Of a stretch of 5,004 nt of DNA, positions 1-5,004 are shown piece by piece. Under the pieces are notes generated by a model. It was not told the DNA's origin, ran no database searches, and worked only from the letters and a program-made list of their open reading frames with translations. The position numbers and the translations under genes were made by a program. Position 1 is the stretch's first letter, and every line of letters begins with the position of its first letter. The DNA lies in the NCBI GenBank assembly GCA_035493595.1, contig DATJHZ010000358.1, positions 1-5,004 on the forward strand, written 5' to 3'. This DNA comes from DATCRE01 sp035493595 (GTDB taxonomy: Bacteria > Bacteroidota > Bacteroidia > Cytophagales > Cyclobacteriaceae).

Positions 1-512
1 CCATCCATTGAATAGACAGACTCAACTGCTATGAATTTTTTACCTGTAGCTTTCTTTAATTTTTGTTCAAGGTCTTCTAGATTATTGTGTTTGAAACTAT
101 AACGATTTGAAAGACTTAGTCGTGCTCCATCCTTTATGCAAGCGTGCGCTAACTCATCGTAAAGTATAGTATCGCCTTTTTGTGGAATAGAAGAAAGTAC
201 TGCAAGGTTAGCTGTATATCCGGAATTAAAAATCAGAGATGATTCGGACTTAAATATACTTGATAACTTTTGTTCAACTTCTTCAGTATAAACTGAGTTT
301 CCCGATAGGAGTCTTGAGCCTGTTGCCCCATTGGGTAAATTGAGCTTTTCTAATTTATCATTTATTAGATTAGTCAGTTCTTTAGATCGGGCTAATCCAA
401 GATAATCATTAGAGCAGAAGTCAAGGAGTCCAGAAGGAGACTTAAGTGTTCGAAATAAGTTTTGCGCTTTTCGTTCACTCAGTTTTATATTAAGCCAGTT
501 ATCTAAATTCAC
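1..512 (-). CDS. bioF: 8-amino-7-oxononanoate synthase (BioF-like alpha-oxoamine synthase), N-terminal part
   Basis: A cytoplasmic PLP enzyme that would condense pimeloyl-ACP or pimeloyl-CoA with L-alanine to give 8-amino-7-oxononanoate in biotin synthesis. The 170 codons visible carry the family's landmarks in order: FCSNDYLGLA (residues 32-41), the glycine-rich GATGSRLLSGN (62-72), FNSGYTAN (95-102), the DELAHAC segment with H123 at the position of the PLP-stacking histidine of E. coli BioF, the FKHNN element (140-144), and ESVYSMDG at the window edge. The family is about 380-400 residues long, so over half, including the PLP-binding lysine, lies off the left edge. The start is GTG at 512-510: an in-frame TAG at 530-528 lies just upstream, and the next in-frame ATG is at codon 169. 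No Shine-Dalgarno is visible. It follows the reductase gene by 48 bp on the same strand, probably in one operon. Glycine C-acetyltransferase or serine palmitoyltransferase are alternatives within the same family. The family call is firm; the exact substrate is likely but not proven. Confidence 0.85.
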   Translation of the reverse strand, partial: MNLDNWLNIKLSERKAQNLFRTLKSPSGLLDFCSNDYLGLARSKELTNLINDKLEKLNLPNGATGSRLLSGNSVYTEEVEQKLSSIFKSESSLIFNSGYTANLAVLSSIPQKGDTILYDELAHACIKDGARLSLSNRYSFKHNNLEDLEQKLKKATGKKFIAVESVYSMD

Positions 513-560
513 AGGCGAATTATTATTCTAAAACAAAATAAGAGGAAATACAAAGTAAGT

Positions 561-1418
561 TTATTTTCCACGTGTTTTCTCCAGCATGTCCCACATTTCA
601 TTGGGCACCATTTCTAAATGACTAAACTCACCTCCATTACGAAGCCACTCTCCCCCATCAATGGTTATCACTTCACCATTTACATAAGAGCTGAAATCAG
701 ACATAAGATAAGCCGCAAGGTTGGCAAGCTCCTGATGTTCACCAACACGCTTTAACGGAACACGCTGAGCAGGATCAAATTTTTTAACCAACTCGCCAGG
801 CAGTAATCGACTCCATGCGCCTTCGGTAGGAAATGGGCCAGGTGCTATTGCATTACTTCTTATGTTATACTTTGCCCACTCAACCGCTAATGAACGAGTG
901 AGTGCTAATACCCCTGCCTTCCCACAGGCTGATGGAACAACATAGCCAGAGCCTGTCCATGCGTATGTTGTTACGATGTTGAGAAATACTCCAGGCTGTT
1001 TCTTCTCAATCCAGTTTTTACCAGCGGCGAGTGTTGTATAGTATGTGCCTTTCAAAACAATATCAACAACAATGTCAAAGGCACGATGAGATAACCGCTC
1101 AGTAGGACTTATAAAGTTACCAGCAGCATTATTCAGTACACCATGAATCTGACCAAATTTAGATTCAGTAGACTTTATAACATTATCAATTTCTTCATAT
1201 TTGCGAACATCGCAGGGTACAGCAAGAACCTGACCACCGGTTTCTTTCATGAGGTCATCAGCTACCTTATCAAGTACATCTTTCTTACGGCTGGTAATAA
1301 CCAGGTTTGCTCCAAGCTCCAGGAAATACTTACCCATAGCACGACCCAGACCTGTTCCACCTCCGGTTATAATGATGGTCTTATCTTTCATCGAGCCGGG
1401 TTTAAGCATTCCTTCCAT
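561..1418 (-). CDS. 2,4-dienoyl-CoA reductase, SDR family (DECR1-like)
   Basis: An NADPH-dependent reductase that would reduce 2,4-dienoyl-CoA to enoyl-CoA, the auxiliary step for beta-oxidation of polyunsaturated fatty acids. The protein is 285 residues, a normal SDR length. It shows the Rossmann motif TGGGTGLG (18-25), SRK (43-45) where an arginine typically favours NADPH, and NNAAG (96-100). The usual YxxxK tyrosine is replaced by serine (S163xxxK167). A tyrosine fifteen residues before the lysine, Y152 in TTYAWTGSG, matches the DECR1 arrangement (Tyr199/Lys214 in the human enzyme). PGP (193-195), the GAWSRL segment (200-205) and the NGEVITIDGGE tail region (247-257) also match that subfamily, as does a C-terminal GGEF...W segment. 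Starts at M1 (1418), M4 (1409) or M10 (1391) are possible. M4 is attractive because many relatives begin close to it and a GGA lies a few bases upstream. It is unrelated to the flavoenzyme FadH of E. coli, while Bacillus FadH is of this SDR type. The broader family includes peroxisomal trans-2-enoyl-CoA reductases, a less likely alternative. Confidence 0.88.
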   Translation of the reverse strand: MEGMLKPGSMKDKTIIITGGGTGLGRAMGKYFLELGANLVITSRKKDVLDKVADDLMKETGGQVLAVPCDVRKYEEIDNVIKSTESKFGQIHGVLNNAAGNFISPTERLSHRAFDIVVDIVLKGTYYTTLAAGKNWIEKKQPGVFLNIVTTYAWTGSGYVVPSACGKAGVLALTRSLAVEWAKYNIRSNAIAPGPFPTEGAWSRLLPGELVKKFDPAQRVPLKRVGEHQELANLAAYLMSDFSSYVNGEVITIDGGEWLRNGGEFSHLEMVPNEMWDMLEKTRGK

Positions 1419-1482
1419 AATTCAGTTTGGTTAATTATCAATGGGTGCTAATCTACCATAAAAGATTTTATTTCTAAATGGT

Positions 1483-1499
1483 ATAAACCCTTGGTTTAT
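1483..1499. repeat. Perfect inverted repeat, 7-bp arms with 3-bp spacer
   Basis: ATAAACC (1483-1489) and GGTTTAT (1493-1499) are exact reverse complements around a CTT spacer. In RNA the pairing could extend by a G-U wobble (1482/1500) and a G-C pair (1481/1501). It lies 64-80 bp upstream of the longest reductase start and about 70-86 bp upstream of the candidate rightward promoter core. It is not followed by a T-run, so it does not look like an intrinsic terminator. A dimeric-regulator operator in the shared control region is possible, but no regulator gene is in the window and the motif is not one I can assign to a known protein. Confidence 0.5.
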
Positions 1500-1568
1500 G
1501 CTGCTGTTGTTTGCATTATTACTAACCAAATAAATGTAGATTTAAGATCTGTAAGTTCTCAGGTTGTT

Positions 1569-1576
1569 TATATTTG
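1569..1576 (+). promoter_or_regulatory. Candidate Bacteroidota -7 promoter element (TATATTTG)
   Basis: This is an exact match to TAnnTTTG, the -7 element used by the Bacteroidota primary sigma factor. It is the only exact match on the plus strand of the divergent region. A start point a few bases downstream would give a leader of about 90 nt before the lipoprotein ATG at 1673. No exact TTTG is found at the expected -33 distance; the nearest string is TTTAAG at 1541-1546, slightly too far upstream. An eight-base motif in AT-rich DNA can occur by chance, so this is only a candidate. Confidence 0.35.
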
Positions 1577-1672
1577 TAAAGGATAAAAACATTTTTTGAT
1601 GAAATACCCATTTCCCTCGTTCTTCCAAAGTCAGGTGTGTGTATATCGTCCAGCGTAGAAAAATACATACAA

Positions 1673-2620
1673 ATGAAAAGGATAGTCTTAATTATTGTTC
1701 CCATTGTTTTTTTAAGTTCTTGCATCGTCTCCAAAAAGAAATATGATGACTTGTTGGCTCAGAAGGTGAGCATGGAAGCTGATCTGTCAGACCGCTCATC
1801 ACAACTTGACAAAGAAACTGCACAGCGTAAGGAGCTTGAAGAGTTACTAAAGAAAATGAAAGAGGATACCACTAATCTTGGCATAGGTGTTCGCTCATCC
1901 AGTAAAAAATTAGCAGAGCTTGAGAAGGAACATGGTCAGCTTAATACCTATTATAAAAACCTGATGACGAGCAGTGGCAAACTCAACAGAGATCTTGTTC
2001 AACAGCAAGAACAATTAGCGCTCACCCAGCAACATCTTGATAAAACACGAAAGCTTAACGACTCTCTCAGTACAAGTTTGGCTGAACGCGAAAAGAAAGT
2101 AATAGAACTCGAGCAGATTCTGGCAAATAAAGATAAGGCCGTTCAGGATCTTAAGAACAGAATCACTAACGCGTTACTGAACTTCAAGGAGAACGATCTC
2201 ACTGTTAAAGTTAAGAATGGAAAGGTGTATGTTTCCTTGGCGGAACAATTGTTATTTGGCTCAGGCAGTATTGATGTTGATGCTAAAGGAGTAACAGCAT
2301 TGCAACAATTAGCAAAAGCTTTAAAAGATCAAAAAGATATTAACATCACAGTTGAAGGTCATACGGATAACGTACCTATTTCAAAACGATCACAATACAT
2401 GAATGATAATTGGGATTTAAGTGTGATGCGTGCGACATCAATTGCTAAAATTCTAACCAAGGCAGGTGTTCCTTCCACACAGATAACAGCTTCAGGTAAA
2501 GGCGAATATTCTCCACTTGCTCCTAATGATACCCCACAAAACAAACAAAAGAACAGACGCACTGAAATAATTGTGACGCCAAACCTGGATGAACTTTTTA
2601 AAATCTTAGAATCAAATTAA
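1673..2620 (+). CDS. OmpA-family peptidoglycan-binding lipoprotein with coiled-coil stalk
   Basis: A predicted envelope lipoprotein that would tether the outer membrane to peptidoglycan. From the ATG at 1673 it has 315 residues. A lipoprotein signal (KR, hydrophobic core, lipobox LSSC with the lipidated Cys at 17) is followed by a long Lys/Glu/Gln-rich helix, probably coiled coil, at about 22-165. The OmpA C-terminal domain (about 183-303) contains EGHTDN (228-233), NWDLSVMRA (246-254) and KNRRTE (293-298). D232 and R253 match the Asp and Arg that grip diaminopimelate in OmpA and Pal. A GTG at 1637 would add 12 residues before the signal peptide; I prefer 1673 because it places the charged residues and hydrophobic core at the N-terminus. 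The NWDLS form resembles MotB, but there is no MotB transmembrane helix, so a flagellar role is unlikely. It is first in a tight three-gene operon, 3 bp before the next gene. No acidic surface-export signal follows the Cys, suggesting a periplasm-facing anchor. Confidence 0.88.
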   Translation: MKRIVLIIVPIVFLSSCIVSKKKYDDLLAQKVSMEADLSDRSSQLDKETAQRKELEELLKKMKEDTTNLGIGVRSSSKKLAELEKEHGQLNTYYKNLMTSSGKLNRDLVQQQEQLALTQQHLDKTRKLNDSLSTSLAEREKKVIELEQILANKDKAVQDLKNRITNALLNFKENDLTVKVKNGKVYVSLAEQLLFGSGSIDVDAKGVTALQQLAKALKDQKDINITVEGHTDNVPISKRSQYMNDNWDLSVMRATSIAKILTKAGVPSTQITASGKGEYSPLAPNDTPQNKQKNRRTEIIVTPNLDELFKILESN

Positions 2621-2623
2621 TAT

Positions 2624-2788
2624 ATGATACGTCTAGTCTCTCTGTTAATTCTTGTTTTAGATGTTCTTGTTGTTGTGGACATCCTTCGCAGTAATAAAGA
2701 CTTTGAGAAAAAGCTATTGTGGATTATTGCCGTGATCTTTCTCCCATTACTGGGACCTGTTTTATATTATGTTATTGGTAAGAAGTAA
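2624..2788 (+). CDS. Small two-helix membrane protein, PLDc_N-like
   Basis: A 54-residue protein encoded between the lipoprotein and the transporter genes. Its start lies 3 bp after the previous stop and its TAA is 5 bp before the next ATG, so it fits the operon exactly. It has two hydrophobic helices (about 3-20 and 32-51) separated by a short charged turn (LRSNKDFEKK), ending in GKK. The second helix carries W33, LPLLGP (40-45) and LYYVIGKK (47-54), the pattern of the PLDc_N domain found at the N-terminus of cardiolipin synthases and also as free small proteins in many bacteria. No phospholipase HKD catalytic domain follows, so it cannot be a phospholipase itself. Its function is unknown; it may act as a membrane anchor or as a partner of a neighbouring envelope protein. 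No Shine-Dalgarno is visible, so translation may be coupled to the upstream gene. Coding status is well supported by spacing and motif, role is not. Confidence 0.8.
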   Translation: MIRLVSLLILVLDVLVVVDILRSNKDFEKKLLWIIAVIFLPLLGPVLYYVIGKK

Positions 2789-2793
2789 TTTCA

Positions 2794-4071
2794 ATGGATC
2801 AGAAAAATTACAAACTTCTTTTTAGTCTCCCCGTCATAGTTGCAGCACTTGGTTATTTCGTAGACATCTACGACTTGCTTTTATTCAGCATCGTGCGGGT
2901 AAATAGTCTTAAGTCATTAGGTGTGGCCGATGATCAATTACTTGTACAAGGCGAGTACCTCATACGCATGCAGATGGCTGGCCTTCTTGTAGGTGGTGTG
3001 ATATGGGGCATCATGGGCGATAAGAAGGGACGACTTTCTGTTTTATTCGGATCAATTATTTTGTACTCATTGGCAAATATCGCTAATGGTTTTGTTACAT
3101 CCGTTGATCAGTATGCCATTCTTCGTTTCATTGCAGGCATTGGTCTGGCGGGTGAACTAGGTGCGGGTATAACCTTAGTATCAGAAGTACTACCAACTAA
3201 TCTGCGTGGCTATGGAACTACTATCGTTGCAACTGTAGGACTATTTGGTGCCGTTGTTGCAAACTTTGTTGTTAAGATTTCACCCACATGGCAAACAGCT
3301 TATTTTATTGGCGGGGGGCTAGGCTTGTTATTGCTTGTTGCGCGATTCAGCGTTTTTGAGTCAGATATATTCCTCAAAACAAAAGAGCAAGTTGTTGATC
3401 GAGGTAATTTCTTTAAACTCTTCGATAATAAAACAAGACTTAAACGATTTATAGGTTGCATTCTCATTGGATTGCCAATATGGTTTGTTATAGGTGTGTT
3501 AGTAACTTTCTCACCTGAGTTTGCTAGTAAGTTGGGCGTTGTTGGAAGTATTTCTGCAGGCGATGCTATTATGTTTAGCTATCTCGGTCTTGCGGCAGGA
3601 GATTTAAGTAGCGGCTTGCTTAGTCAGTTATTTGGTTCACGAAAGAAAATAGTTCTGACTTATATTATTCTAACATTCATTTTTATCTGCATCTATTTAT
3701 TTGCACCGATTAAATCAACTTCACTTTTTTATGCGGCATGTTTCTTCTTAGGTGTAGGTATAGGTTACTGGGCTCTGTTTGTTACCATAGCAGCCGAACA
3801 ATTTGGAACTAACCTTCGATCTACGGTTGCAACCACAGTACCTAATTTTATTCGCGGAACTGTGATACCCCTGACATTTGGATTTAAGTTTTTGCGTGAA
3901 TTCTTAGCTGACATTTTAAGTACCTCAATGGGTAAAGAAGATGCTCAACGCTATGGTATGATTTATGGTGCCCTGATTGTTGGCGTATTAACAATCATCA
4001 TTGCATTGGTTGCTCTGCGAATGATTGAAGAGACCTTTTCAAAAGACCTTAATTTTGAAGAAATTGATTAA
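2794..4071 (+). CDS. Major facilitator superfamily transporter (sugar/metabolite:H+ symporter type)
   Basis: An inner-membrane secondary transporter of 425 residues, full length for the superfamily, with about twelve hydrophobic segments: six between residues 8 and 187, a polar central loop (about 188-216), and six between 217 and 411. TM1 has D24 and D27 in GYFVDIYD, typical acidic residues of this branch. The loop 2-3 signature GxxxDKKGR is at 72-80. RFIAGIGLAGELGAG (111-125) followed by SEVLPTNLRG (130-139) is the TM4/loop pattern of the metabolite:H+ symporter and sugar porter branches. A degenerate copy in the second half (GDLSSGLLSQLFGSRKK, 269-285) and AEQFGTNLRST (334-344) complete the symmetry. 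The substrate cannot be told; organic acids, aromatic acids or sugars are all transported by relatives. The start at 2794 lies 5 bp after the small gene, with a weak purine stretch (AAGAAG) upstream. Last gene of the probable operon. Confidence 0.9.
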   Translation: MDQKNYKLLFSLPVIVAALGYFVDIYDLLLFSIVRVNSLKSLGVADDQLLVQGEYLIRMQMAGLLVGGVIWGIMGDKKGRLSVLFGSIILYSLANIANGFVTSVDQYAILRFIAGIGLAGELGAGITLVSEVLPTNLRGYGTTIVATVGLFGAVVANFVVKISPTWQTAYFIGGGLGLLLLVARFSVFESDIFLKTKEQVVDRGNFFKLFDNKTRLKRFIGCILIGLPIWFVIGVLVTFSPEFASKLGVVGSISAGDAIMFSYLGLAAGDLSSGLLSQLFGSRKKIVLTYIILTFIFICIYLFAPIKSTSLFYAACFFLGVGIGYWALFVTIAAEQFGTNLRSTVATTVPNFIRGTVIPLTFGFKFLREFLADILSTSMGKEDAQRYGMIYGALIVGVLTIIIALVALRMIEETFSKDLNFEEID

Positions 4072-4143
4072 TGTTATAACTTATAATTTACTAAGATTGT
4101 AGCTTGTGTACTACTATGTGAATCGCACCCAATTCGAACTATC
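4072..4143. other. Short intergenic gap, no terminator seen
   Basis: These 72 bp separate the transporter from the TPR gene. A short AT-rich stretch with two TTATAA copies follows the stop codon, but no GC-rich hairpin with a T-run is present and no exact TAnnTTTG element is visible. Whether the TPR gene has its own promoter or is read from the operon upstream cannot be decided. Confidence 0.5.
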
Positions 4144-5004
4144 ATGAGGATTAAGCATGTCATTTTTCTTTTTATTGCATCCCTCATTATTACGCAGTCA
4201 GTTGCACAAAACCTGAAACTCATTCAGAGTCTAAAGAAGGAGTTAAAGAAATCGAGTGGCAAAAAGAAGTTCGGCTTATTGGCAGATGTTGCATGGGAAT
4301 ACCGATGGGCTTATCCAGACAGTACAATTTATTATGCCGACAGCTCTTACCGATTTGGTAAAACAATAAAAGTAAACAAAGATTTAGCACGGCCACTTAA
4401 CTACAAGGGAGTAGCCTTTAATTACAAGGGAAACATCCTGACAGCATTTGATGCTTATAATGAAGCATTAAGAGTTTCACAGCAACAACATGACTCTATC
4501 CAGATAGCATATTCCAATAACAACATTGGTCGGTTATTTTTTGAACAAGGTATTTTATCACGATCATACTCTTATTTCGTAACGGCTCTTTCAATTTTCA
4601 AAGAAGTAAAAGACTCATCTGGTTTAGCATACACCTATCAGAGCCTGGCCAATCTATATCGCACCCAGAAAGATTTTGAAAAGGCAGAGATAAATTATAC
4701 AAACGCCTATAAGATCAGGCTCTCGCTTGGTAATACCAGAAACATAATGTCCGCACTTGTTCAGCTGGGACGATTATATCAGGAGACAGGACAGCATGAT
4801 AAGGCTCTCAAATTTTTTAGTCAGGCAGATTCAGCAGGGCAGGTAATTAATGATGCTATTAATCTGGCAGAAGTTAAAACATTTGCAGCCGAAAGTTATC
4901 TCAGCAAAGGCTTGTTGCAAAAAGCTGAGTCGATGTGCGCAGAAGGACTGAAACACATTCTTAGTAAGAACAATGTGTTTATGCTATCGCATGTTTATGT
5001 TACG
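4144..5004 (+). CDS. Secreted tetratricopeptide-repeat protein, N-terminal part
   Basis: An open frame of 287 codons from the ATG at 4144 continues past the right edge without a stop. The N-terminus is a classical signal peptide (MRIKHV, hydrophobic core, cleavage likely after SVA near residue 21), so the repeats should lie in the periplasm. Five helical repeats follow with a regular 40-residue period, at about 82-115, 122-155, 162-195, 202-235 and 242-275. They show TPR-type positions, for example the small residue and tyrosine of LANLYRTQKDFEKAEINYTNAY (168-189) and LGRLYQETGQHDKALKFF (208-225). The 40-residue period is that of the TPR_12/MalT-like type rather than the 34-residue canonical repeat. 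In Bacteroidota this architecture often continues into a transmembrane helix and a histidine kinase, a LuxR-type DNA-binding domain or a similar signalling output, but nothing in the window shows which. TPRs bind proteins or peptides, so a sensing or scaffolding role is inferred. Confidence 0.85.
   Translation, partial: MRIKHVIFLFIASLIITQSVAQNLKLIQSLKKELKKSSGKKKFGLLADVAWEYRWAYPDSTIYYADSSYRFGKTIKVNKDLARPLNYKGVAFNYKGNILTAFDAYNEALRVSQQQHDSIQIAYSNNNIGRLFFEQGILSRSYSYFVTALSIFKEVKDSSGLAYTYQSLANLYRTQKDFEKAEINYTNAYKIRLSLGNTRNIMSALVQLGRLYQETGQHDKALKFFSQADSAGQVINDAINLAEVKTFAAESYLSKGLLQKAESMCAEGLKHILSKNNVFMLSHVYVT

Larger units (their letters stand above)
1419..1672. other. Divergent intergenic region between the reductase and the OmpA-lipoprotein operon
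   Basis: This 254-bp stretch must hold the promoters for both directions. I see a perfect inverted repeat (1483-1499) and a rightward TAnnTTTG-type element (1569-1576). I see no convincing coding sequence, tRNA or intrinsic terminator. On the minus strand the nearest promoter-like string is an imperfect TTTATTTG (1534-1527), one mismatch from the Bacteroidota -7 consensus and without a good -33 element, so I do not call it. The region is AT-rich. Confidence 0.7.

Noticed and set aside
1249..1434. Plus-strand open frame of 61 codons opposite the reductase N-terminus
   Set aside because: Shadow of the conserved Rossmann-motif coding region on the other strand; no motif of its own.
1143..1451. 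Plus-strand open frame of 102 codons opposite the reductase gene
   Set aside because: It lies almost entirely antisense to a well-supported SDR gene, and its translation shows no recognisable domain.
1527..1534. Minus-strand TTTATTTG as a promoter for the reductase
   Set aside because: It misses the TA of the -7 consensus by one base, and no -33 element is found at the right distance.
1637..1672. GTG-initiated N-terminal extension of the lipoprotein
   Set aside because: It would put 12 polar residues before a signal peptide that is complete from the ATG at 1673.
1522..1734. Minus-strand open frame of 70 codons across the divergent region
   Set aside because: It overlaps the lipoprotein signal-peptide coding region and the candidate promoter, and its sequence resembles no family I know.
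2359..2562. Minus-strand open frame of 67 codons inside the OmpA-domain region
   Set aside because: Antisense to the conserved peptidoglycan-binding motifs; no supporting signal.
4072..4120. Possible terminator after the transporter (TTATAA repeats; GTAG...CTAC arms)
   Set aside because: Arms are only 4 bp or AT-only, with no stable stem and no T-run.

Overview
The window looks like chromosomal DNA of a Gram-negative member of the Bacteroidota, perhaps Cytophagales-like. The grounds are an AT-rich composition, genes without clear Shine-Dalgarno sequences, one TAnnTTTG-type promoter core, an OmpA-domain lipoprotein with a coiled-coil stalk, and a secreted protein with several 40-residue tetratricopeptide repeats. 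The lineage is inferred from style and has not been tested by any search.

Left part (1-1418, minus strand): two genes read leftwards and probably form one transcription unit. The upstream gene encodes a 2,4-dienoyl-CoA reductase of the short-chain dehydrogenase (SDR) superfamily, very like mitochondrial DECR1. It is followed after 48 bp by the first 170 codons of a PLP-dependent alpha-oxoamine synthase, most likely 8-amino-7-oxononanoate synthase (BioF, biotin synthesis). That gene starts with GTG and runs off the left edge. Both enzymes handle acyl-CoA-type substrates, but no shared pathway is shown by the sequence.

Centre (1419-1672): a 254-bp divergent intergenic region. It holds a perfect 7-3-7 inverted repeat and one match to the Bacteroidota -7 promoter element pointing right.

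Right part (1673-4071, plus strand): three closely packed genes separated by 3 and 5 bp, evidently an operon. They encode an outer-membrane lipoprotein with a long coiled coil and a C-terminal OmpA/MotB-like peptidoglycan-binding domain, a 54-residue two-helix membrane protein resembling a stand-alone PLDc_N domain, and a 12-helix major facilitator transporter of the sugar/metabolite:H+ symporter type. All three products are expected in the envelope.

Right end (4072-5004): a 72-bp gap without a visible terminator, then the N-terminal 287 residues of a secreted TPR protein cut by the right edge. In Bacteroidota such TPR regions often form the sensor part of a histidine kinase or a LuxR-type regulator, but the deciding C-terminus is outside the window.

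I found no RNA gene, CRISPR array, mobile element or defence cassette. The region is mostly ordinary. The most worthwhile items are the small PLDc_N-like gene in the envelope operon, the divergent-region palindrome, and the displaced catalytic tyrosine of the reductase.
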